Program-made: the position numbers and the translations under genes | DNA from: Datisca glomerata | Lineage: Eukaryota; Streptophyta; Magnoliopsida; Cucurbitales; Datiscaceae | Length of the DNA: 64,000 bases | NCBI GenBank assembly: GCA_003255025.1 | Contig: QANY01005060.1 | Location: forward strand, 248,001-312,000 | Direction of reading: 5' to 3' | Notes under the pieces: model-generated | What the model saw: only the letters and a program-made list of their open reading frames with translations | What the model was told of the DNA's origin: nothing | The model's database searches: none | Part shown: positions 47,047 through 57,516 of the stretch, one piece after another | How the letters are laid out: the number at the start of each line of letters is the position of its first letter | How positions within the stretch are numbered: the stretch's first letter is position 1

Positions 47047-48983
47047 TGTTAGGACATGTTGTTTTTAAAATTAACTAAAGAATAAGTTTGAACCACGAAC
47101 AGTTCGTGGACGGAATATAAAAAAAATCTCATTAACTTAATAAATCAAATTAAATAAGTTAAAAGCAAACAACGTACGATTATGCATATATGACATTAAA
47201 CGAGAAGATACTGTTAGAAATAATATTTCACCTATACTTTGTATCGGAGAATTTTTGAACTGGCAGAATTCCTTCAAGCGTTCTTCAAGTTTCAGGATCC
47301 GAATCACGCACTTGAACTCCAAGAGCGATTTACGAATTTCATCCACCAACAAGCACACGTTAATTTTAAAAATGTATCTCACCAGAATTTTGTGTAGGAA
47401 TTTGAGTGTGGGCTCTCAAAATGATTGAAGAAGAAAAATCGAAAATTTTCTCCTTCAATATATTTTTCGACGGCAACTGGGAGGGAGGATAAAAATGTTT
47501 TTCTCATTTTATTTTGTTAACAAGCAACTGTATCTTATCCAAGATCTATTTGTAATCAGATTGCTATTAGGATACTGTAATTAGATTGCTATTAGATATT
47601 GATAAAATGTAATTTTTTATATTTACAAATATACCCATATAGTTTTTAAATTTCTAAAAATTTACCCTATATATTCATAATTGCCGAAAAATTGTAATAT
47701 TCCCTAGAGTTTGAGTTGTATCAAGATTCATCAATCCAATTGATAAATTAATTGATCATTATCAATTAATCAATTAATCTATTTTTTATTTACTAATTAT
47801 CCAATAATTAGAAAATAATAAACTAATTGATTTCAATTCATATAATCACACTTAACTAATTAAGTGATATCACCCCATCGCATATAGGTGTACGAAATAT
47901 GTCTTGTCACCAAAGCACATTTTGATCCAATTTACTTTGTTTCTCTATTCCTCTTCTCATGAGTTATTTATGAGACTGAATGGACCCACATGAATAAAAT
48001 TAAGGATTCAAATACCCCACGAATTTATCTCCATAAATTTACGGCCTATTTAATCCTGACATTGTACGACTCCACTATAAGTTCGATGTCGAATCAACTC
48101 TCGATTCATGCGCTCTATGTTTACTGTCGTGTAAATAAACCCTTTTATTTTCATGATCCATGAAATATTTTAACATAATACCCATCGTGAATATCAGTAA
48201 CAAGATAGGGATATAAAATCACCATTTTACCCCTCTTGTTATTATTTTCTTAACTCTTTTATTGACTGTGAATAAGAAAGATATAATAGTGAATTGCCTT
48301 TATAATTTACAAGTCTTAATCAATAACTCAATTCATTGTATACCTGGTCAAATTAATTTATTCACACACCCATCAATAAAGCAATCTAACCACTAATTTT
48401 TATGTCTGTGAATCAAGTAACTACAACTTAATTAAATTACAATCCTAACAGCTGAGGTATTGCCCGCCAAATCGAACTCACTCATTTGATATATCAAAGA
48501 TTGCAACTAACTGAGTCAAGCTACGTATTCACCTCAAGATTAAGATAATTATGAAAATACACTTAAGATGTAAGAATTAGATTTAGAGCTTCACAAATGG
48601 TTTTGGACTCAAAACTAACTTGTTACCGATATATTTAATATGTTCATAACACGTCTAGGTTAACCGTTTGAGTCCCCACTCCCATGCCCCAAGACTGACA
48701 TCCATTGGTTCAACTTAACAGTCTTAATCGGATTCGATTGCTCAATCGATTTTAAGACTGCGAATATCATTCTGAACTTTCTCATAAGAGTTCATCTAAA
48801 GACGCCTCTATCTTCACTCTTCGTTTGTTGATGAAAGTTACATGACTTAAGTAATTTATAAACATACTTTAATTTAAAATAAAACTTTCAATTATTCATA
48901 AGAATTCAGTAATACTATGTCTGAGAAATAACTAAATACAAATAAATAGTTATTACACGCCACTTTATGGACATATTCCAACA
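47047..48983 (-). repeat. 5' LTR of Copia B2
   Basis: TGTTAGGACATG...ATATTCCAACA, 1937 bases. Confidence 0.85.
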
Positions 48984-49681
48984 ATGTCTTATTCAATTAT
49001 TTATTTCATCGAATACTTAACCAAGTTAATTTATTCACACACCCATCAATAAAACATAAGGTGATATCGTGCATTTGCAATCTCACCACGAATTGCCATA
49101 TCAGTGAATCACGCAATTCCAACATAGTTGATATACGATCTCAACAGCTGAGATATTATCCGACAATTCAAACCCACTCATTTGACATATCAAAGATCGT
49201 ACCTAACTAAGTCAAGTTTCGTATTCACCTCAGGATTAATGTAATTATGAAAATACCATTATAGGTGTAACAATTAGATTTAGAGCTAGATAAATGACTT
49301 TGATCTAAACTAATTTGTTACCGGTCTATTCAACAGGTTCCACAACATGTCTAGGTCAACCGTTGGAGTCTCCACTCTCATGTCCCAAGACTGACATCAT
49401 TTGATTTAACCTAACAGTCGTAATCGAATTCGATTACCCAGTAGATCCTAAGACTACGAATAACATTCTGAACTATTTCAGAAGAGTTTTTCTGGAAGAC
49501 CCCTCAATCCTTACTCTTCTTTCGTTGATAATAGTTTAAGAACTTGAGTAAATTATAAATACACTTTAATTAATAAAAAAAATCTATTCATTCATTAAGT
49601 TCAGTAATACAAAATGTCTGAGAAATAACTAAATACTCATAAATAGTTATTACACCTTAATTTATGGACATAATTCCAACA
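48984..49681 (-). repeat. 5' LTR of Copia B1, outer part
   Basis: It corresponds to the last ~0.7 kb of the B2 LTR and ends TAATTCCAACA. It begins at the point in LTR coordinates where 39491-40643 broke off. It therefore reads as the remainder of B1's LTR and not as a duplication within B2. Confidence 0.75.
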
Positions 49682-49789
49682 AAGTATAAGGGGAAGAAGG
49701 AAAGAAAAATGAAGGAAAATTAATTCAGGGGTCTATTTTAGTAAAACAAAAAGTTCAGGGTCCAGCTTAGGCAAAACCCCTTTTTGAAT

Positions 49790-50552
49790 CCACCGGAATA
49801 TCCATTACATGCTGAGGATGAAGAAACCAGCTGGCTTCGTTGAAGAAGAGAGTGTTTTTGTTACTATTTGATTGTTATTGCTGGTATTTTTTATTCAGGT
49901 TTATGGTCTGTTGATTTGAAAGTTTTGAACAGAATCTGATTTGTCGATTTGGCTTTATGGTTATGAATTCAAAGTTCGAATAGCATGATAATGGTTTCCG
50001 TAACATAATTGTACTGTTGTTTTCGTTAACCTGAAGCAGGTCTGAAACGGAAATGCGGAGAGATTTTTCGGAGTAAGTGAAATTTTGAAAGGAGGATGTA
50101 TCAGGCTAAATATCAAATTTCTTATACTCTGTTGACAATCGGGGATGTTTTCCTGTTTTTTCCCTCTCTTTTCAAAACTGCAAGTCGTGATATAGGATTT
50201 ATGATGCGGATGTTGCATTCTTTTCTTGAAGGTTGCTGGATTGTAGTTACTCATTCTTTTCATCAGGGTTGCTCGAAAGATTATCCGGTGGTTTTGGTCG
50301 ATGCTTTGGAGATTCAATCAGAGAATGGTGTTCTCCAGTCTCGACGTACTATTCTATGAATTTCCGACTTGCATCTATTCATAATGCTGTCTCTATTTTG
50401 ATTCTCTATTAGAGTCAGGTACTGTGACTTGCAGGACACATCAATTGGAAATTGAAATCATGTTTTCAGTGTGCGAATTTGCTTGATTCTGTACTTTGTG
50501 CTTCAATGTTCGTGGTATTGTATTATTGTATGACAAGCTATGATGAGTATAA
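49790..50552 (+). other. Possible transcribed host region with an 88-codon frame
   Basis: Beyond MULE 2 the sequence is less AT-rich and looks like host DNA continuous with the MAP kinase promoter before the insertion. A frame at 50096-50359 starts ATGTATCAGGC and codes 87-88 residues (MYQAKYQISYTLL...), with no family I recognise and no signal or motif. It could be a 5'UTR/intron region of a divergent transcript or non-coding RNA, or chance. Confidence 0.2.
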
Positions 50553-51642
50553 AATTTTTTTCCTCTGCACAGATAAGATTTATGAAGAGAGATAGGTGAA
50601 CGCTCTAAGTATGTTTTTGGTTTGATTGAATTGAATTAAGCTGAAATTGGATCACTCATTTATTACATGAGCCTTTATATATAAAAGCCTTATTTGAGAT
50701 GTGAACAAACTATTAATAATGATAATAATAAAAAAGGCAAGAATGAACACCTTCCCCCTATGTTTTCGAGAACCTCATCATGCCCTTAGGATCGCTCTCA
50801 TGCTTATGGGATCTATTGTCACGCATGGGCTCTCATGCTTTGCATGTTCCCTTTGACTGTCATATTGTCATGTCTCTCAACTGTCGAATTAATCGTGACC
50901 ACACGATCCATCTCACGGTCCTGATCTCCTTCTTCCCGTTCACGCATGGTGGAGATCTTCCCACTGCCTCCTGATTGGTTCTTCCTTATCCACATGGTAT
51001 AGTGGGGATTTTCCGTCTATTCATTTTCCCCCCCATTACACTCAACGGATTTTAACTCGTTGAGGTGCAATGAGTATATTTTATGCGTGTCTTGGTAAGG
51101 GACTAGTTGGTTCAACTTTTTACCCTTTTGTCGCTTTATTGGGACCTGCAAGCATTAATAACACACAAAATGGCGGGAAATCTCCAGTATGCCCCGTGGA
51201 CAGGGAAGAACCAATCAGGAGGTAGTGAGGAGATCTCCACTGTGCGAGAATGAAAATAAGAAGATCAGGACCATGATATGGATCGTGTGGTCATGATTGA
51301 TTCGGTAGTTGAGAGACAAGAAAATATGGTAGTTAAAGGCAACATGCAAAGCATGGGAGCCCACGCCTGACAAAGATCTCATAAGCATGGAAGCGATCCT
51401 AGGGGCATGAGGAGATTCCCGAAAACATAAGGGGAAAAGTGTTCACCCCCCCCCCCCCCCTCATTATTATTTTTATTAATATGCCCACATCTCAAATAAG
51501 GCCTATATATATGAAGGCTCATGTAATAAATGGGGAATCCAATTTTAGCTTAATTCAATTCAATTCAATCCATTGAAGAACACACGCAGAGGATTCACCT
51601 CTCTCTCTCTCATTATAAATCATATTCGTGCAGAGGAAAAAT
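50553..51642. repeat. 1.1-kb foldback: large imperfect inverted repeat
   Basis: The left arm (~50553-51026) and right arm (~51162-51642) are reverse complements along ~475 bases with moderate divergence. Shared blocks include CCTCTGCAC, GAATTGAATTAAGCT, CATGCTTTGCATGTT and CCTGATTGGTTCTTCC. The 135-base spacer itself holds a hairpin (51034-51072, CATTACACTCAACG pairing with CGTTGAGGTGCAATG). Each arm contains TATATATA-like and AATAAA signals pointing outward, so the arms may be two LTR-like sequences in opposite orientation, or a foldback transposon. Confidence 0.8.
51443..51462. repeat. Poly(C) tract
   Basis: About 18 consecutive C residues (from roughly 51446) in the right arm of the foldback; the left arm has no such run. 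Confidence 0.9.
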
Positions 51643-53827
51643 TCCTTTACAATGAGCTTTTCTTGTTTTCTTTGAAAAGAATATGTATAAGAAACTATAT
51701 ATTGAACTAACATGTAGAGGTCCCTTACCAAAAATCAAATAATTGAAACTATCAAATGAGGGGCAAAATTGTTAAACGAAAATCATCAACATAATTTTGA
51801 TAACGTGGCAGAGAGAAATTTGTTATTTACCTAAAAATTTGAAAACCATGTTATCCTTTAACCTAACTTTCAAAACATGTCTATTAATGCAATTACTTCT
51901 AAAAGAATTACTGGATATAATAGGCACCAACCCATCACAAAATTTGACCTTACAAAAGTTGACCTTGTAATTTAGGATATAAGGATGATATAACATGCCG
52001 ATGAGACTGTAGATATGACTTTCCTTGGCGGACTAGAGCTGAGATATCCTTATCTTTGGTATTTTCAGTTTATAATATTATTAAGAAATAATAGTTGACT
52101 AAATTAGTATAATATTCAATAGATGTTATATTCAGTTATTGACCCATCTTTTTTTAATTACTTTCCAATATTAAAAATCATAGAATATTCAAAAATCAAT
52201 AAACTAGATTAACATAATATTCTTCAGTAGATGATATACTCAATACTATAGGAAAGTTGTTTGAAATCAATAAAATATGCATGCATGTTCAATTAGTGAT
52301 ATAACATGATAAGAAAATAAAAAAATCATGACGATTTTACTAAATTCAACCATCATCGATAGATTAATTCAGATAGACTAAGAACGAAAGATTTTGTTTT
52401 GCTTAGTAATACATTGAAAATGTTAGAGATGATAGAAGAGAAAAGATGGTTTACATTTATCGTCAATGGAGGTTTTTCGCCAATGGTGTTCTTCTTGTCA
52501 TGGTGTTCTCACTGTTCTAAAAAGGGCGTCAATGGAGGTTTTTCATCGTCAATGACGTTCGCTATGTGGATGGAGGGTTCGGGAGTAGTTTACAAATTTG
52601 GGAGGGTTTCTTGATTTTTTATTTATTTTGTGATTTGATGTTTGATTGACTTGTGGTTTAGTTATTATTTACCTATGGTTAGAGTACTTTCCATAACTGT
52701 AGTTTAATTTTTTTACTTTTCAATTTTTTTCACTCAATTCTTATTGGTTGATTTGAAGTTTAAATTTTAAATCAATTAATTAGTTTTAGGAAGTTGATTG
52801 CAGGCGGTTAGGGAGGCAAGGTTATAATTTTTTAAATATTTTTTGTAATTTAGAAAGTATAATTATCTCAATTAATGGAGGATTTCAAATTTGAATTTTA
52901 CCTTTTCAATATTATCTCAAATAATGGCTTATAGGGAAGTTAAGGTTGCCTACATTTTTTAAGGTATATACACACGGCGGAAATTGTTTGTTTTTAAAAC
53001 TTTCATTAAATATGTTAATTATCAATTATGAAAATCTTAATTATATAATTTTGTTATATAATTAAGATTTACTAATGATTTACTATGATACTCGTACAAA
53101 ACAAGCATCATATTTAATTTTATTAAAATTTTTAGTGTTTATATCGTTAATCGTATTATCTCTGATTTATTGTTGAATTTGTATTGATTCAATTTGAATT
53201 TTGTTTAAGATTTTCTTATTCAGTACTTAGTTGAGTGTGAAAGTTATAGATTCCATTAATAACAATTTAGGTGGCTATTAAATATAATTATAGCTCCGGT
53301 TCAAATTAATTGCTAGTTATAATTTTATTAATTGTAGGGTATATCAATTAAGTGTCTCAGTTTTAAATAGTTGATTTATCCAAAAATATAGATAATATAT
53401 TATATATAGATGATGGGTATTTTGGTCTAAAATTATTAACTATTTTAAAAACTTGCTATTTACCTAATTATATTGAAAACCTATTATTGCTTAAAACACC
53501 GCTCCGAATATTGTCTGTTATGCAAAATTTCCCTTATTTTTTACTGGTTTTAGTGGTTCATTAAGTTCAAGATCTCTAACTCTAACTGATTATAACTTAG
53601 ATGATGAAGTAAAATGTGTTAATATTTCACTAATTTATGTTCCAAGCTTCCATTTTAAGACGCATTATGCTTGTAGTATTGAAGCTGATTTGTTGGACAA
53701 TCTGTAATGCAGTTATAGGACAACCAGACTGCCAATTTCTTGTGATGAATTAGTTCATGACTTGCAGGGTCGATCCTTCCATTTTTTTAATCTATTTGCA
53801 TCTTTAACTTAGTCAATCTTAAAATTA
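51643..53827. other. AT-rich intergenic DNA left of the LINE
   Basis: No gene recognised. A short direct repeat CGTCAATGGAGGTTTTTC occurs twice near 52461 and 52528. The 71-codon frame over it has no recognisable similarity. Confidence 0.4.
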
Positions 53828-53842
53828 TTCTCTTTCTATTTG
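53828..53842. repeat. Left target-site duplication of the LINE
   Basis: TTCTCTTTCTATTTG; compare TTCTCTTTCATTTTG at 57502-57516, 13 of 15 identical without gaps. Confidence 0.75.
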
Positions 53843-56800
53843 TTCCTCACGGAGGAATTGGTGTGTGAGATTTCTGTTTATGAATTTTTTTCTAGAATTG
53901 TTTTCAGTGTGTTTTCCAACTGGAATGTTTTTCATAATTATTCTAAACACCATCTGGGGAGGATATAGATGACATATGATACATATGTGTTTGATATCTC
54001 TATATTATCAGTATCTGATCAATTCATCCACTGTGAGGTGTGTATTAGAATTTCAAATTACTACTGTTATGTGCACTTTTGTTTATGCTGCCACAAATGA
54101 ATTTGCAATAAAATAGCTTTGGGAGGATTTGGTTAGTATTCATGCAGGTTACATGGCCATGTCTTGGATTATTCTTGGAGATTTTAATGAAGTATTACAC
54201 CTTGAGGAAAAGAAATGGGGGTTCTCATTTTTGGGATGAGGGTATGAAGGATTTTGCAAGGTGTCTTAACACCACCTGAAGTGAGTGATCTACCATATAC
54301 AGGTGCTATTTTTACCTGGTGGAATCATAAAGCATAGGGTGCTAGTATTCATTCTAAAATTGATAGAGCTCTTATTAATGCTACTTGGAAGGACTGTTTT
54401 GTATATCAATGGATTATTTTGGAAGTCCAGGTTGCTCTGATCATTGTCCTATAATTACCAGCTTCTTTCCTAAGGCTTTTAGAGGTAAAACCAGCTTCAA
54501 ATATTTTAATTTTTGGGTTAATGTTGAGGGTTTTGCAGAAACTGTACAACAAGCATGTAACATAAATGTTTATGGCACTACTATGTATATGCTGGCTAAA
54601 AAGTTGAGTTCAGTTAAAAGGACCCTTAGAAGCTTCGATGCTTCACATTTGTATTAACATTTATGGAAAGGTTAATGAAGATAGAGCAGTTATGGAATGT
54701 GCACATCGGAAGCTGGATTCTAATCCTTCTTGTTTGACTACTCAAGTTGATGCTCAAAAGGCTTTCAAGGATTTACATGACTGGAGAATTGCATAAGAGA
54801 GATTTTACATGCAAAATTTAAGAGTTAACTAGTTGAATTTGAGGAATAACAATACCTCATTCTTCTTTGATGCTGCTAAGGCACATAGAAGAAAGTCATC
54901 ACTGATTTTCCTTACTAATGAGCAGGGGGATGTGACTATTCAAGCTACTGACATTCAGAAGTTGGTGGTGGATTTTTATGAAGATATTTTAGGTAAGCAA
55001 CTTCATGTTCCAAACATTGACTGGGATGTACTTCATTCTTTCCTTCCTCATAAGGTCAACGCTACAGATTATGCTTCTTTGATGCTTCATTTCACTGTTG
55101 AAGAGGACATGTAAGTTTTCTTTTCCTTTAGCGATAGAAAGGCTCCAGGTCCTGATGGTTTTAGTGCTAATTTCATTAAGAGAAATTGGCAAACCATAGG
55201 GGGAGATGTTATAGTAGATATTCTTAAATTTTTTCAATCTGGTGAATTGTTGATGTTGTTTAATTATACTGTCATTACACTTGTTCCATAGGTGCCTAAC
55301 CCTAGTAGAGTCACTGAATTCATACCCATTTCAGGCTGTAATTTAGTCTACAAATGTATTACATCTTTGTTGGCTAAAAGGCTTAGGTCAGTGTTACCTA
55401 ACTTGATTAGCCTTAACCAAACAACATTTGTGGGAGGTATATATCTGATAATATTCTACTTTCTCAAGAGATTTTAAGGAGTTATCACAGAAACTCATTC
55501 TCCCCTAGATGTGCTCTAAAGGTTGATCTTCATAAGGCTTTTGATAGTGTCAATTGGCATTTCCTTGGGAAGTTCTTCCTACTGTGAGGCTGCCTAAGAG
55601 ATTTGTTGACTGGATTATGGAGTGTGTTACTACTCCTACTTATTATATTAACATAAAATGGAAGCTTGCAAGGTCACTTTAATGGAAGTAGAGGGCCTAG
55701 GCAAGAAGATCCAATTTCTCCTTACATGTTTATTCTTATAGTGGAAGTCTTTACAGGTATTATGCAACAATGCTCTACAAAACCTGATTTTCAGTACCAT
55801 TAGAGATGCAAGAAGAATATAGTGGTAAATATATGCTTGCTGATGATTTGCTAATTTTTTGCAAAGGTTATTTTCATTCTACTCAGGTGGTGATGGAAGG
55901 CATTGAATTATTTGGTGCCTTGTCTGGCTTGAAACCAAATGTAAGGAAAAGTAGCATTTTCTTTTCTGTTGGTTCTGAAGATGAACAAATCAGTATCTTA
56001 CATACTTATGGCTTCTCTAATGGTGATTTACATGTTAAATACTTAGGTATTCCTCTTATTTCTACTAAGTTGAATAAAGCCCATTGTGAGGTTCTATTAG
56101 ACATAATCATATCTAGAGCCAAAGCATGGGAAAATAGACACTTGACTTTTGCAGGGAGGCTTCAACTTATCCAGTCTACTTTGATAGCTCTATAAATCTA
56201 TTGGAGTAGCTTACTTATTCTTCCCAAGAATATTATGGAGCTAGTTAATGCAGCTTTGAGAAACTTTTTAGGGACTGGAAGAACAGACATTTGCAAGGGT
56301 TACAAAATTGCTTGGCAAACCATTTGTGCTTCTTATAATACAGGTGGTTTGAACTTGAGGACACTACCATATAGAACCAGGCTGTTGTTTTTAGGCATTT
56401 CTGGAAGTTGGCTAGAAGGGATAAAAGTTCCTTGTGGGTTGCTTGGTGTTTACAAAACCTTCTTAAAGACACTTTATTTTTACAGTGAGAATGCATGCTG
56501 ACCCCTCATGGTCTTGGAGGAAATTGATCAAATTGAGGGAGAAAATTACTCACCTATGTAGTGTTAAAATGGGAGATGGTAGATCAATTTGTCTATTCAC
56601 TGATTCGTGGCTCCCAGATTGCTCTCTAGTTCAACAGTTTGGTCTTGATATTATTTTTCATTCTGGTCAGAAGGCTAATTGCCCCCTTTCTATAATTGTT
56701 AGAGATGGACAGTGGTTTTGGCCTAACACTGTTTTTGAGAGGTTGTCTTCCAAGAATCTTAGTTCTCTTTTACCTTTGCATGGAGAGGATAAATGGCTCT

Positions 56801-57501
56801 AGGATGGTGGTGACTTTTCTAATAAACATACTTACAGCAAGCTAATTGGTGATCTTCCTCAGATTGATTGGTGGAAAACTGTTTAATTTTCAGGCCATAT
56901 TCTAAAATGTGCATTTATCCGTTGGTTAGCTCTATACGACAGGCTTAGTACCAAATATAGAGTCTCTCATTGGAGTCGTGGTATTACTCATGAGTGTGTC
57001 TTTTGTATGGATGGAGATGATTGTGTCTTTTGTATGGATGGAGATGAATCAGTAGTGCATCTGTTTTTTTAGTGTGACTTCACTAGACATCTCCTTCATC
57101 CTCTTATGAGGAAAGGGGGACATGATATATTCTTATATGACTCACCTACTTTTCTCTTACGGATTTCTTCCCTGGGCAGTAGCAAAAATTATATGAATAT
57201 GAGTTCTAGGCTTAGATTCCCGGTTTTTGTTTATTGTTTGTGGCTAGAATGGAATAAGAGAATATTTAGTGGTAAATCTTTAGAAACGTGTTTGATTACT
57301 CGAAAGATGTGTCTTATGGTTAAAGAAAGACTTCTCTTCCTTGATAAAAGTAGAGGTTTGAACTTTGGTGATTATATTTCTGAATTTTGGATGTAAATTA
57401 GGTTCTTATTTTTGAGTTTGTAGTTCCTAGGGTATGTCATTTGTATTAATGTAATATTTTTTTGGTTAATACAACGTTTTTGCCTTCGACCAAAAAAAAA
57501 G
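53843..57501 (+). mobile_element. 5'-truncated L1-type LINE retrotransposon
   Basis: It begins inside the endonuclease part of ORF2 and ends with a short A-run (57492-57500). The flanks form an almost perfect 15-base duplication, which fits target-primed reverse transcription. Coding remnants in order are endonuclease, RT and a C-terminal zinc-binding domain. Confidence 0.85.
53940..57396 (+). pseudogene. LINE ORF2 (endonuclease-reverse transcriptase), broken
   Basis: Endonuclease: SVSDQFIHCEV and W-I-I-L-G-D-F-N-E (~54165-54190), later SDHCPIIT (~54438). RT: RKAPGPDGFSANFIK (~55140-55180), LVPNLISLNQT-like finger motif (~55395), LADDLLIF (~55835; the catalytic A-D-D motif) and YLGIPL (~56040). 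C-terminal zf-RVT-like region, 56900-57260, ending VYCLWLEWNKRIFSGKS. Many frameshifts and stops. The product would nick DNA and copy its own RNA; here it is dead. No ORF1 because of the 5' truncation. Confidence 0.85.
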
Positions 57502-57516
57502 TTCTCTTTCATTTTG
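57502..57516. repeat. Right target-site duplication of the LINE
   Basis: TTCTCTTTCATTTTG, follows the A-run. Confidence 0.75.

Larger units (their letters stand above)
40644..48983 (-). mobile_element. Copia B2: 8.34-kb element nested in the LTR of B1
   Basis: Complete in outline: LTRs at 40644-42541 and 47047-48983, a polypurine tract (42542-42556), pol, gag, a long leader and a tRNA-Met primer site (47033-47044). The flanks ATGTA (40639-40643) and ATGTC (48984-48988) match at 4 of 5 bases. The reading frames are broken. Confidence 0.85.
24309..49780. mobile_element. MULE 2: small non-autonomous Mutator-like element carrying nested retrotransposons
   Basis: The left end (24309-24560) reads GAGTTTTTGCCC... 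and is the reverse complement, with mismatches, of two separated right-hand pieces: 27655-27777 and 49682-49780 (ending ...GGCAAAACCCC). Flanks TTTCCAAAT (24300-24308) and TTTTTGAAT (49781-49789) match at 6 of 9 positions, all three differences being transitions, as expected for an old 9-bp duplication. Removing the nested insertions leaves about 0.84 kb (24309-24879, 27618-27777 and 49682-49780): long TIRs around a centre of palindromic GTAGTCTACAAG repeats, no genes. Its TIR is distantly like that of MULE 1. Confidence 0.8.

Noticed and set aside
48300..49681. Tandem duplication inside the 5' LTR of Copia B2
   Set aside because: The second block starts where B1's interrupted LTR stops and is preceded by a matching target duplication, so it is B1's LTR remainder.
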